Shown: positions 47,211 to 58,352, counted from the first letter of the stretch. The stretch: 64,000 bases of DNA from Polytrichum commune (GCA_950295325.1 OX485803.1:54327554-54391553); one strand, 5' to 3'. The notes: generated by a model from the letters alone, not told the origin. Made by a program: numbers and translations.

Positions 47211-48144
47211 ATGCCGCAGAGGATGAGAGCTACAACTCAAGCCAAAGGGTGTGAGTGTGCACATGCATCATTAAAATATTTTGAGGCTTCCGGTTACCAT
47301 TGTAGTTAGGGGTGTTGACATTGATATCACATTGCTGGTCAATTTGAGGAGGTTCATTGAGGACCATTGCATTGTCGGGTCGTGTGCCATTGAGAGGGGC
47401 GGTGCATTGACCCATAAGCATTTCCAAATGGTGCTCAAGGGTAATTTTAGCAATTTGCTTGTGTTGAACAAGAAGATCAAGGTAGCTTTGGGATGTCATG
47501 TTGATCCGCCAACGGGTCGTGTTGTTTCTTGCAAGAAGTTGAGAGATGAGAGCCTCCACACTTTTTGGGGGATGGTTGGGTATTGCATGAAGGATAATGG
47601 GCAAGATCATTTTGAATTTGTGCATTATAACGTGTTTGCGGAGGATAGGAGTGAGGGAAAGATGAAGCACACAAAGTTTGGCAAGGTGGGTTTGAAAAAA
47701 TGTGTCAGCTTGTCTCACAACAACATTTTGCAATGTGTTCATCAATGGGCAAGATCCCACATGAAGAAGCATTTGGGTGTTAGTCCCCTTGGGACCCTTT
47801 TTCACATGTGCAAGAGTGGGTTGTTCTATCCAAATCCTACTTGGGTCATTCCATTGCAATCCGCAGGCATGGATGTGAGGAGGGCATCTTCAATTTGGAA
47901 GATAATAAAATGTCCAGACAACATCAAGATGGAGGATATTTCTAATGGATTTTTCGATACTATCAAGGGAATGTCAAATCTACGTTACTTTAATGCGCAA
48001 CATGTTGCATTAGACCATAGGATGGAAAAGCGTGACCTCAACATGGCTCTCCATGACAATGACAAAGTGACTATGGAAGGGGATGCCATAGATGAGGCTA
48101 CGTACTTCAACATGAACATTCATTGTACTATTCTAAGAACTTAA
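47211..48144 (+). pseudogene. HUH-endonuclease Rep protein of replitron type, frameshifted
   Basis: The gene starts at ATG 47211 (MPQRMRATTQAKGCECAHAS), runs to about 47305 and then shifts frame by one base. The second frame is open to TAA at 48144 and begins VRGVDIDITLLVNLRRFIED. Rep-like motifs are in order: GSCAIERGGALTHKHFQMVL contains an H-hydrophobic-Q metal motif of the HUH class, and about 70 residues later GMVGYCMKDNGQD contains the Tyr...Lys catalytic motif (YCxK). The downstream part (KKHLGVSPLGTLFHMCKSG, FYPNPTWVIPLQSAGMDVRR) has no helicase motif. Proteins with a stand-alone HUH domain of this kind are encoded by replitrons, transposons thought to move through a single-strand, rolling-circle-like process. 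Apart from the single frameshift the copy is well preserved. Protein-like text continues in other frames to about 48.44 kb (HFGREYVSTLTF, CLPDLLITW), so the C-terminus is decayed. Confidence 0.75.
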
Positions 48145-49059
48145 AACGCAACCCATTCGTTGAAAGAGACAAATGTCAACCACCAACAATGTCCACTTTG
48201 GGAGGGAATATGTATCAACTTTGACATTCATTAATCATGATTCGTATCTAAATGACACGATGTCAAATTTTGATGAGCCCAATTGCATTAGCTGCCTTCC
48301 GGATTTGCTAATCACTTGGAATATTTTGTGGAATATGTCTACGGATGTCAAGCATTGAAAGTGTCGGTTATGGGCGCTTCTACTATTGCCCTTTCTAGAT
48401 AAGTCACAAAATTCTTGAGTCTCCAAAGCAAGTTTTCTGGACATGGCTCAAGGTTCTTAGCCCTTTGCTCATGCTCCGATCACACCAAACTTTATGTCCA
48501 ATTCTAGCCTTGAAATTGTTCGGGATTATGTTGAGAAATAGATGTTGGCCCACCACTTTTCACACTGTTACAACCGGAGTTGCCAACAAATGATGCCAGT
48601 AGTGGCCGGTGTGATCAGCCCCTCAGAAGTTGCACTTTATTGTTACAATGGAAAAACAACCATTTTGGAATATATTTATCCATGCTCTTTGAAACAAATT
48701 CTAATCAAACTTCTTGAAATCGTTCAACTCTATGCATAGGTGGACATGGTTTGGTGTGGCTCTAAGAACGGATATCAAGAAGATGTAATTTCATAAGGAC
48801 TTGGATTGCGTGCTGCAAATATGATATCCAACTTAACGGTCAACATAATTGAGGGGACCTAATACGATCATTTAATGAGCACGAGAATCTACACTTCCAT
48901 AATGATTAAGATATTCAGATAGATAAGAAAATTGACTATGGCCTTGGTTTGGATTTGCAAATTTTCTAGTACTATCTCATGTGTGTTTCATATCCTAGGA
49001 GAAGTGGGCTCGTTGAATAAAGTAATCATTTAAGACCCATTTACCTTAGTGACACCTTA
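48145..49059. other. Decayed 3' part of the replitron-like element and flank
   Basis: Up to about 48.44 kb the text is a frame-shifted continuation of the Rep reading. Beyond that nothing is recognised, and I could not place the right terminus of the element. Confidence 0.45.
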
Positions 49060-49630
49060 GGGCCACTTCACACATGAGCCAAGAGCCGCGACCTTGTAAT
49101 GTTGAGGACCCTTGATTCTCATCCAAAGGCCATACCATGGGTGTTGGGAAAACAATTTTATGTAGTCACGGGGCCTCAAGCATAGTGTGAAGTGAGAATG
49201 GACCATGTTGCGGGACCATTGCATATTTTGTTGGCAAAAAAAGAGGGGATGATTTGGTTTAATATAATATGTCTCAAACTCTATCAATTTAAGAGAATTA
49301 CTTGGTGGTGTTTGTCTGTCCCGGAATCTATTTTAGAATCTATCTTGGAATATGTTCTAGAATCCGCCCTGCAATCTATCTTGTAATATGTCCTACTAGA
49401 AGAAGAAAAAAAGAGTCATGGTCTCCCGGAATTTGGCAGACCATGCACCCTTATCCACAACCTGCCATGCAGGACTCCATGTAGACTTTTCATCCACGAA
49501 CTTTTCTTTGGACCTTTAAGCCTTCACCTCCTAGTGTGAAGTGAACTTGGACGGTCTCCGCCTTTTTGACCAATGAGAGCTCTTGCATTGCAATGGTCAT
49601 GGGCCTTCAGCCTTGTGTGTGAATTGGCCC
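49060..49630. mobile_element. Tourist-like element, TTA target duplication
   Basis: It is 571 bp. The left end GGGCCACTTCACACATGAGC and the right end (complement GGGCCAATTCACACACAAGG) are inverted repeats, flanked by TTA on both sides (49057-49059 and 49631-49633). It is the same family as 59465-59965. Short runs of CTATCTTGGAATATG-type repeats occur in the interior. No gene. Confidence 0.9.
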
Positions 49631-49633
49631 TTA

Positions 49634-50038
49634 GTGACGACCCCATGCAAACTGTGCTAAAGTTGGATGTACGGAGAAATGAGTTTCATTCAAGTGATGT
49701 TACCTACCACAACCAAATTTTATCTTGACAGGCATATTATCACAACGAATCTGTGAACCTGCATGTGATAGAATGGATGAACTTGCATGCCATACTTAAA
49801 AGTAAAATAAAATTTGAAGCTACACCTAGCTTGCTAGCACTTATCACTTCTTCCTTGGACATATACACTCTTTGAACAAGTACACAAAGATGTCATTGAC
49901 CGAATTCATGAACCTAACTTATAAGTGCCTATGAAGTGCCAAATGGGGTTGCCAACTTAACTACTTTAATGTTCCAATTGATCATCTAATTTGGCTCATG
50001 AGGTGTCAAGGCCTTTGGGAAATGAACGGGGGGATTGG
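49634..50038. other. Spacer between MITEs, nothing identified
   Basis: AT-rich sequence without a conserved frame or repeat. Confidence 0.4.
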
Positions 50039-50040
50039 TA

Positions 50041-50395
50041 CACTAAGTATGATGTTGCAGTGTTCTATGGTATTTTATGTCACTATGGTAAATTTTTGGA
50101 CGACACTTCTTATGAATAAGTGGACAATACTTGTCATGGATGCTGGATGAGTTCATCCATGGGCCAAAATCGTACCTTCTCTTGTCAACAACTTGTGATG
50201 AAATATTGTCATGGATGATTAAAGTTTGGATGAAAAACCACCTGGTAAGTGACAGTAATTGCAACACTATAAATCTAAAACCCCCCCAAAAATTTTACGA
50301 GGAATGAGAAATAATGTTGGGTTAACATTTAGTGGTGATGACACTACACCACGGTTTACAATTAGAATTGGTGACACTAAATATCACATTTAGTG
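50041..50395 (+). repeat. MITE of the palindromic TTTAGTG family (best copy)
   Basis: It is 355 bp, flanked by TA on both sides (50039-50040 and 50396-50397). The left end begins CACTAAGTATGATGTTGCAG and the right end is CACTAAATATCACATTTAGT plus G, a 21-bp terminus that is almost its own reverse complement. The interior is non-coding and aligns with the copies at 18.2, 19.3 and 20.0 kb. Confidence 0.85.
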
Positions 50396-50397
50396 TA

Positions 50398-51031
50398 GTT
50401 CAATTCACATGTAGAAATTTTGGTGTTGTCACCAAGAAGTATCATAATTTCAAGGCTTTGTAAAAGGGCCTCGTGTCTAGCTTCCCCACTCGAGCACTTT
50501 CATTTGTCGGTTATGCATGTCCTCAATAACTCACGAGAGGTTTGGTAGAATGTACTTGCCAATGGTCACATTGTTGTCCATACCCTTAGAATTTTCAATG
50601 TAAAATGCTCTCCAATATATATATATATATATATCAGAGATATGGAGATTATACTTGCATGCATGTGATCTCATAATAGAAATCTTTATAACTTTGTAGA
50701 AGGAATCGGGGACAACCATAGTGATGTATTGGATTATTTTTGTTCATTCAATGTTATATTGAAGAACTCCTCATGCATGTAAGGGCTATTAATGTGCACT
50801 TCTTTCATGCTCCGGAATAAGATTTGAGATCATAGACTACTATTCCACAAAGTCTAGTCTGCAAGGACACAAGAAACATATTCTCTTAGTTTGGATTAAG
50901 TTATCCATGTTAAGGTGTGTGTTGAGTAACTTATACATCAAAACGTTACTCCACCAAACTCCCAAACACTTAAAGATAAGTATCCATATTTACCTCCAAA
51001 CTTTCTTAAAGAAACACTAAGGATATTTGAA
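50398..51031. other. Left flank of the LINE; 5' part of the element unresolved
   Basis: A TA run lies at about 50614-50633. From about 50940 the base composition already resembles the LINE, but the frame carries several stops (for example 51008-51010 and 51029-51031). If this is the N-terminal part of the element it is too decayed to read. Confidence 0.4.
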
Positions 51032-51079
51032 CCCCTTACCGAATATACACACCCCCCACCCACACCACCACCACCCCGG

Positions 51080-51900
51080 CCACCACAAACAGGACAAAAC
51101 ACCAACCACCATACACAAATCATCACATGGAATGCCTCATCATTAAGCACAACACTCCTAGCATACAAAACCTCATTCACCACTCGCACGAAATACCTGC
51201 CATAATCACCATACAAGAAACTAAATGGACATCAACCAAATCTACTAAATACATTCAAAATATATTCCCATAATACAAATTAATTTTTAATAACACTCAT
51301 GCGTTAATCATATGCATCCAACAAAGAATGCCGTATACCCCTGCTAGAGGAGGCCTTCTCACACTCATACACAAAAAATATGCATTCCAAGGAAACATTA
51401 CCAAAATACCCTCCCCGGCCAGCATATCACCATACATACAAATCATCCACATAAAGAACAACCCACTTCAACCATGGCTATTAATACACATGTACATGCC
51501 ATCACATGAAGAAGACACTAGACTAATCCCCGAAATAATGCATACCATCAATATACAAATAACTACATACCCGAATCACAAACATATAATATGTGGATAC
51601 TTTAATAGAGACATTGCACTAATAGGTAGGCAGAATGAACACGGTGCCACCCCCCCTCAAGAAGAAGATATTAGATGGAGAACATACACCAATAATTTAC
51701 TACTTTCCTATATCCCTACTAATACAACGTACTCTAGGCAAGGAGGACTCAACTATACAAACACCAGCCTCATAGATGGTTTCTATACAAACATACAACA
51801 TGCAACAACATACACATCAATCACACTCCAAGATCAAAACCTTAACTCCGACCATCTACCGGTCATCCTAAAAGTACCACCAAACACCCTAATAGCTAGA
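51080..51900 (+). pseudogene. LINE AP-type endonuclease domain
   Basis: Text begins IITWNASSLSTTLLA and, after a frameshift near 51150, continues IPAIITIQETKW (the catalytic Glu segment). After the stop at 51271 come MPYTPARGGLLTLI, the block IICGYFNRDIALIGRQNE, YSRQGGLNYTNTSLIDGFYT and NLNSDHLPVILK. These are the NAS, QETKW, GDFN, S.IDhif and SDHLPV blocks of LINE endonucleases. In this copy the GDFN aspartate is Tyr (TAC at about 51597), which should abolish cleavage. Confidence 0.85.
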
Positions 51901-52495
51901 ATAACACAACCCCCACCACCCCTAAAAAACAGAATTGTGAACCCTATCCCACAAGAAAACCTCGACAAATTCAACACCAAGTTTTTCGAAGAAAATGCAA
52001 TCCAACTAAATGAAATATTCACATTACTATCTAACAATCAACTAACAAATGAACAATGGCACATGACATGTACACAAATGGACAACATCACGAGAAAAAT
52101 CTCAAAAACTATAGAAGAAACATGTAATACCACACCTACACCCACATTAACTAACAGGGCCAATCAACAAGGAGGGTACATTCCCAGAAAAATCCAAAAA
52201 ATATGGAAAAAACATATATCCAGTTACCACCTAATAAGAAAAACAATATACATTGTAAAAATACAATAAATTGGCGCACACACCCTATAATTAACACGCT
52301 AGAGAGGCACAATCACATACGCATACCTTCCCCACATGAAAATAACCTACAACTAAACGAATGGATAAAAGAAATAGCAACATTAGCCAAAATAGCAAAC
52401 TTACAAGCTAGAAAAATCACAACCAAATATACTAAAGACTGTATTAAGAAAGTAATATCCAAATATAGAAGACTATATGAAATAAGCCCAAAAAA

Positions 52496-54010
52496 ATAAA
52501 TAGAAGAGTATTCAAAAACTTAGAGACTCCGCCATTAGATTGTATCACAGACCGAAATAATTATATACTCACTAACCCAGAAGACATAGCAAATGAAATA
52601 CATATACAACAATCTATCAGCAACAGACCCACAGTTTCCACATGTTACTACTTACCAGACCACCCCCTAGAATGTACGTGTGCAGTAAGACAATACCCAT
52701 GGCACGACTTTGAAGGACTAGTTTTGGACAAACGTGGTGACCCGCACATACCCCTATACACGTACTTTGACCTAGAAACGTACAACCTATGCCTTAAAAA
52801 CCTAGCAAACAACAAAGCCCCAGGCCCCGATAAGATACCCAACTCCATAATCAAGAACATGTCCCAAAAATTCCAACACATATTATTCTTATATTTTACA
52901 CATTGCTACAAACACAAACAAATCCCAACATCCTGGAAAATTAGCCTTACAATATTACTCTACAAAAAAAGGGATCCATTTTTACTATCCAACCAAAGAC
53001 CTATAGCACTTGCAAACACTATATACAGATTTTTTACTAGCACACTAACATCAATACTCTCGTCATATGGAGAAAAATACCAAATCCTAAAAAACAGCCA
53101 AGAAGGATTTAGAGCAGAAAGATGTACGTCAAGACAAATACAAATACTAATAGCCGCATTAGAAGACGCCCAATTCACCAACCAAGATATTTATCTTCTT
53201 TACATTGACTTCAAAAATGCATTTGGATCAATCGACCATGCCCGACTATTAGCCATCATGAAAGATTTAGGATACCCAGAAGACGCAGTCAAACTAATTG
53301 GAAACATATATTCACACTCTAAAACTATATTCACCGGAGAATACTTTGGCCAAACAAAAGAAATACCAATTCAAAGAGGTACTATACAAGGGGACACCCT
53401 GAGCCCATACTTCTTTATTATATTCCTAGAACCACTACTAAGGTGGCTACAAAAATGCAAGTATGGATACACCTTTGGAACATCTAATTTCATAATCAGC
53501 CCTACAACATACGCAGATGATCTAGCCACAATCACCAACAAACTCACATCAATACAACCACAACTAAACAAAATAGATAAATATTGTGAAATAGGCAGGT
53601 ATGGACCTTGGAATATCAAAATGTGCAGTCACATGATGCCCTAACAAATCCAAACTGAATCAAATAACATTCAAAAGACAAATACAAACCGCCAACATTA
53701 CATACCGAAACCATACTGTCCCAGTGCTACACCAAAACGAACTATACGTATACCTAGACATTCACCTAGTCCCTTCCTTCAAATGGAAGATACAAACACA
53801 CATCACAACCACTAAGTTAATAAGCCAATGTAGCCAATTAGCAAATTGCCCAGCAACAATCAAACAAAAAATTAGCATGGTAGATACAGTAATCAGAGCT
53901 GGAATCGCATACATTTTTTATGCAGTCCCATACTCACTGCTCGAAATCATAAAATTAGATAAAAAAAATCATAGCAATACAAAAGAGAATATGCGGACTC
54001 CCCAAATGCA
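52496..54010 (+). pseudogene. LINE reverse transcriptase domain
   Basis: The frame opens with INRRVFKNLETPPLDCITDR (from 52496) and continues through ANNKAPGPDKIPNSIIKN, GFRAERCTSRQIQ, LLYIDFKNAFGSIDHARLL and IQRGTIQGDTLSPYFFIIFL to the catalytic TYADDLATI (53510 on). These are the RT fingers and palm motifs of APE-type LINEs, and the active-site YADD is intact. A frameshift near 53590 and a TGA near 53618 precede the thumb-like region (HQNELYVYLDIHLVPSFKWK, TVIRAGIAYIFYAVPYSLLE). Confidence 0.9.
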
Positions 54011-54734
54011 CATCAAATATGGTCACTCAATTACCCCATGAGTTGTTTGGAATAGAAGCATTTTTACTAAAAAATGCCTACCTTAGATGTATTGGGAAAC
54101 AACTCAGAAACGCACTAAATGACAAAGGTAAACTTGGAACAATCTACAAAGGGCTTACACACTATATACTTGCCAAACATGGAGGAGCAAAAAATATACC
54201 TAGAATCAAACACCACGATTGTAACCGATCACCCACCACTAGAACAATATACCTTATAAAAACAACAGGTGGAGCCCACCTCAGAAGCCATTTAGAAACA
54301 TTCCCTCTTGAAGCAACACCACTCAAAAAAGAATGGCACAAACTATCCACAACACCACCTCCACAAAACATCTCCAATCAAAACCTAAAACACATACACA
54401 AACTACTCTTAGAGAACATATATGACATAAAACAACTCACTTTAAGAGTTGGCACACACATGATGTCCCATACTGAATATATAAACTACTACAAAAAACC
54501 AACACATATGCTAAAAGAAACACTAAAAATAGCAGAACAACTATTTTGCCACCCAGGATGCAATGAAAATTGCCTAGAGTCATGCCAAAACCATTACCCA
54601 CCACGCACACTAAAACAAGCATACATTATAGCAAGACACAACATAGAACTTGTAAACAATGATACCCACACACATCCACCATTCCCAATACACCCGCCTG
54701 CACCAACACACATAATAAACAACCCAACAAAATG

Positions 54735-55720
54735 CCCTATACACTCAGTAATAGACCACTATATAGTACCAACCAAAGATAAACATAAAATCATAAAAAA
54801 ACAATACACATATCTATGCCAATGGGTACTACCCAATGGTACAACTTATAACAAAAAACTCGCGCAAAGAGAATTATTCCCTTATAACATCCCAAGAGTC
54901 ATACAACATAATACAAACATAATACTAACATACTTCACTAAGAAAAAACACACAATATACGAAAATATAATACGAGGAAACGATTTCTTTACCCAAAACA
55001 AAGACCCAAGACACATATCCCCACCCCTAAACATTCCCCTTGTAAATATATCTATCCAAGAATGCAACCCGGAAAAAGATATCAACACTAACACAAATAA
55101 AATTCAAGTACAAGGTGAAAGCACCCACATATACGACGAAATAGGAAAACACCTTATAACCATTCCACAGGATAGACTCACATGGCTATGGAATCAATAC
55201 AATCGAATGCTACATCAACCACACGACCTAATACCTCCCACCCAAACATTCGAAATAGAAATAACCTGGCTACATCAACGATACAAACACAGAATCCCAA
55301 AGAATGACCCACTCAAAAACTCACACCACACCTTACCCAAAGTATTACTAGACTACATTACAACATCCTTTAAGATTACCCATTCCTACTTCTCCTCACC
55401 AGTCACATGCTCCACTCAACTAACGAAATTATGCTCACCATTTCCCAGAGATAAAATATTTGGATCCATAGGTATTGCATTCTCACATAAATGGCACGGA
55501 ATAGGTTATGCCCACCCTCACAATGAAAGAGAAGCCCAAGAAGCCATCCACTAGGCTAGGTTAGCAGCTAAACACAACCCAAACTCCATCACAATACTCA
55601 CCATCCCAGACATAAACTGGTATCAAAACCCCACCCCATACATAGGCCCCTTCCCAGACATACATGTAATCACCCATATACCAGCAGACACCACTAAATA
55701 CGAGGAACCAACAAAACCAC
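54735..55720 (+). pseudogene. LINE central region: chromodomain-like and PCIF1-like segments
   Basis: Upstream at 54548-54600 is a cysteine cluster (CHPGCNENCLESCQNH). Then CPIHSVIDHYIVPTKDKHK and YLCQWVLPNGTTYNKKLAQR resemble a chromodomain (V..I..HR...YLv.W....tWe...eL). From 55.33 kb the text is IPKNDPLKNSHHTLPKVLLD, HSYFSSPVTCSTQLTKL, RDKIFGSIGIAFSHKWHGIG, YAHPHNEREAQEAIH, a TAG stop (Trp position), ARLAAKHNPNSITILTIPD and then DIHVITHIPADTTKYEEP. The order FSSP-C, D..FGS-G, G.....NPPF-like, A(x~12)P...ti..IP, and HxxxxIPA....Y matches the PCIF1/CAPAM methyltransferase core. The NPPF catalytic motif reads HPHN here. PCIF1 methylates cap-adjacent adenosine at N6. The homology is by eye, and activity is doubtful with the altered motif. 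Confidence 0.5.
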
Positions 55721-55999
55721 CAGAATTCAATGAAACACGAATAGAAACACTTGTTATAAGAATCCTATGCGTACACCACCAACTCAATAACATAGGTACA
55801 TCCGAACAAATGAACACCATAAAAAACATATGCAATAACCTTGACATAACACGCATAACCACGCAAATAGCCCCTCCTACCCCACAAAATATAGAAGTTA
55901 ACATAAGCAAAAAATGGAATGCCCTTACAAACTTAAGCCCAAACATACACTATCACAACACAACCCCACCAATCCCAAACTACGAAAATGAAACACCCC

Positions 56000-56470
56000 T
56001 TAAATTCCCACCCCAATACTGCTTCTACACGGACGGATCCTTCAACCCACCGAAAAAAGTAGGAGATACTTGGCTAAGGGAAGAAGTTGGTTATGGTATA
56101 TACAATCAAGAAAAAAATATCAAACTTGCAATGAGGCTACCAGGCCTACAAAATATTTTTAGAGTGGAATTAATGGCCATACACCACGCCCTTACAATAA
56201 TAAACAATGACTTCCCAAATGAACCCGCCCATATCTTCACATATTGTCTCAATGGCCTATATGTGATAAAAAAAACCAAATAAAACACCCCACACTACAT
56301 AACAACCACCCGGATAAAATCATCTTAGAAGAAATTGTTAAGTTCCTTGTCCACAGAACGCAACCCACAACATTATATAAAGTCAGAGCACATGCAAACA
56401 TTAAGGGAAACGAAGAAGTTGACGCACTTGCCAAAGAAGGAACAGCTATGGAACACCTCAACGCCTCCCA
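56000..56470 (+). pseudogene. LINE RNase H domain
   Basis: QYCFYTDGSFNPPKKVG supplies the first catalytic Asp and RVELMAIHHALTIINND the Glu. HIFTYCLNGLYVIK stands where the TDS block with the second Asp should be, but has Tyr (TAT near 56240). A frameshift in an A run near 56270 follows. The domain ends with LYKVRAHANIKGNEEVDALA, the conserved v.aH.....N..aD.lA helix with the last Asp. So the fold is clear, but this copy has lost one catalytic residue. Confidence 0.88.
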
Positions 56471-56789
56471 ACCACATGAATTTGCCCACTCAACCCCATA
56501 CTACTATCAAAGAAACGAATGGCCATCAATGGACTCAACCCCGGACAAAGCACCCATCAGATTCCTTGAAAAACACCTTATAAAATACGATAAAAATATA
56601 AACCTAAAATTAATCCCTACACTATATCCCAACATAGATAAATGGATAGCCAATGAAACAATAGATAATGAATTATCAAATAAATTTTGGACAAACAAAA
56701 ACATTACGGATGCTCAAAAAACATGCCTTCTAAAACTAAGACATGGCCAATACATGGGGAATGCCAGAAAACAATTATTCTTCGGTAGG

Positions 56790-57476
56790 GAAGCCTTCCC
56801 ATCAATCACATGCCCCATATGTAACTCCCTAGACCCAGACACATGGCTACACGTACTCCTAAAGTGTAAACAACACCACATACATGCCCTCAGAACCAAA
56901 GACATAATAAGGCAGTGTGGGAATTAAGAAAACTAATAGTGGCATAAAAAAAATCAAGATGTTTTGTTCTCATGAATGCAGGCACATATAACAATAACCC
57001 ACCAAATAACACAGTCCCCCCATGGCTACTACCCTGCATGTGCCGCCAACAAAGATGTCACTGCAATGCCAGATTCAAACCCGACCTCCTATGTGTGAAA
57101 GGACTGCCATACCAAATCCCCACCACCGGCAGAACCAAACGAGAACCTCACAATACAATTCATAGAATTCACATACTGCAATGATAGAATACCAGATGAT
57201 ACTATAATCAGGAAAACAAAAAAATATAAACCATTAATAGACAACATACTCAATAGAGGCTGGAAGATAGACCCACTATTAGTCATTACGGCTGATGCTA
57301 GGGCAGCCACACACATCCCCTCTATGAAGAATATTGAAGGAATATTTAAAATCCCTAAGGTAAATATCAAACACACATTTGAGGAAATTAACGTTATTGC
57401 CATACAATATGCTATGTCCATAATCCTACACAAAAGAAGAATAGAAAACAACGAACCACTACCAACAGATGCATAA
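56790..57476 (+). pseudogene. LINE CCHC knuckle and restriction-like endonuclease segment
   Basis: CPICNSLDPDTWLHVLLKC fits C-x2-C-x9-H-x4-C, the zinc knuckle that precedes restriction-like endonucleases in R2-type LINEs. After a second Cys group (CMCRQQRCHC) comes RFKPDLLCVKGLP (the KPD/RPD motif). Following a frameshift near 57120 there are TIQFIEFTYCNDR and RKTKKYKPLIDNILNRGW, then PLLVITADARA. The spacing KPD, E-x-T, K-x-x-K-Y matches the PD-(D/E)xK core of R2 and Dualen endonucleases. The second copy shows the same blocks (RPYIIYIPGAPYE, IIEFTFTHDRY, KRDKYNPLIEAIKTQGW), so the motif is a family property. Confidence 0.7.
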
Positions 57477-57785
57477 CCACTACTAGATTCCCATATACAC
57501 CAAGTAGCGAACTAGTAAGTAGGATGAAAAAAATAAAAAAATAAATGCCAACGAAAGCTAAGGAAGTATACCCAACTGATAAGTGCCCATAGGCACCTGG
57601 CTAGTCTGGTTACTATAGTGCCCACCCCGAGAGGGGTTAGTAGTCCTACACCACTCGTATTATGTCCTGAGGGCATAATACCAAGGGTGGGTCGAACGGC
57701 CATTCCAATCACGCTGATCGCAGGGTCAACGTTTCTTCTCTTCTATGTGTTGAGTAACTAATTTGATCATGCACTGGTTGATTAA

Positions 57786-58349
57786 GGGGTTGTTTACACC
57801 ATGGACCATGAAATTGTCCCAAGGCCCTGTAAGATATGTGATTGGTTGTTGAACTCGTTCTGGGATCACTTCGGTTTACACCAAGGAAAAAAAATGTCAG
57901 AGTGACCATGAAGTTTGAGGTCTCCAAAAGACACATTTTAAAGGCCTACATTAGCTACTGACATGGTCCAACGTGTTTTGTTCTAGGAGAGGCAAAAGAG
58001 GTGCTCTAGTAGGGGAAAAAAAAAGGCCCATGACAAAGAAATATTGTTATAATAAATCTATAATGTTTTTTTTAAGGGAAGAGAAGATGAAGACAAGAGA
58101 AGACAAGAGAATGATTAAACTTGATTCCTATTCAAAATTGCTATTTTTTGGACATATAATTAAAAAAAATCAACACATTCGTTTTCTGGTGCACGGTCAT
58201 TCCTCTTGGTCCAAATTTGGTTTCCACCTAATGAGGGGCCCAAAGGCTTTGTAAATTGATTTTTTGAGAAATTGGACCATGGAAGTCAGACCATGAAAAA
58301 AGACTATTTTCCATGGTCTAACTTCATGGTCGATGGTGTAAACCGGCCC
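57786..58349. mobile_element. Tourist-like element, TAA target duplication
   Basis: It is 564 bp. The left end GGGGTTGTTTACACCATGGA and the right end (complement GGGCCGGTTTACACCATCGA) are inverted. TAA flanks both sides (57783-57785 and 58350-58352). It is closely related to the element at 59969-61167, with shared blocks such as ACTTCGGTTTACAC, CTGACATGGTCCAACG and GAGAGGCAA. A 93-codon frame inside is not credible. It sits about 50 bp past the LINE's 3' end. Confidence 0.9.
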
Positions 58350-58352
58350 TAA

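Larger units (their letters stand above)
51032..57735 (+). mobile_element. Dual-endonuclease LINE (Dualen/RandI-like) with PCIF1-like module
   Basis: This is a 6.7-kb decayed non-LTR retrotransposon with one long polyprotein read across several frames. Domain order: AP endonuclease (51.1-51.9 kb), reverse transcriptase (52.8-53.6), Cys-rich and chromodomain-like segments (54.5-54.9), PCIF1-like segment (55.3-55.7), RNase H (56.0-56.45), CCHC knuckle (56.8) and restriction-like endonuclease motif (57.05-57.3). The coding part ends at TAA near 57474. A GC-richer tail to about 57735 includes a small hairpin (CACCCCGAGAGGGGTTAG). Damage includes stops at 51271, 52267, 53608-53640 and 55552 and frameshifts near 51.15, 52.25, 52.49, 53.59, 53.96, 56.27 and 57.12 kb, several in A runs. 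There is no LTR. A second copy with the same C-terminal layout lies at 62.5-64.0 kb. Both an AP-type and a restriction-like endonuclease in one element, plus RNase H, is the hallmark of the Dualen/RandI group known from green algae. Confidence 0.85.

Noticed and set aside
47230-47859. 209-codon minus-strand frame
   Set aside because: It is the antisense shadow of the Rep gene, which has recognisable motifs on the plus strand.
55630-55946. 107-codon minus-strand frame over the LINE
   Set aside because: Antisense shadow of the LINE polyprotein caused by its A-rich, T-poor coding strand, as are the other minus frames at 51.8-57.4 kb.
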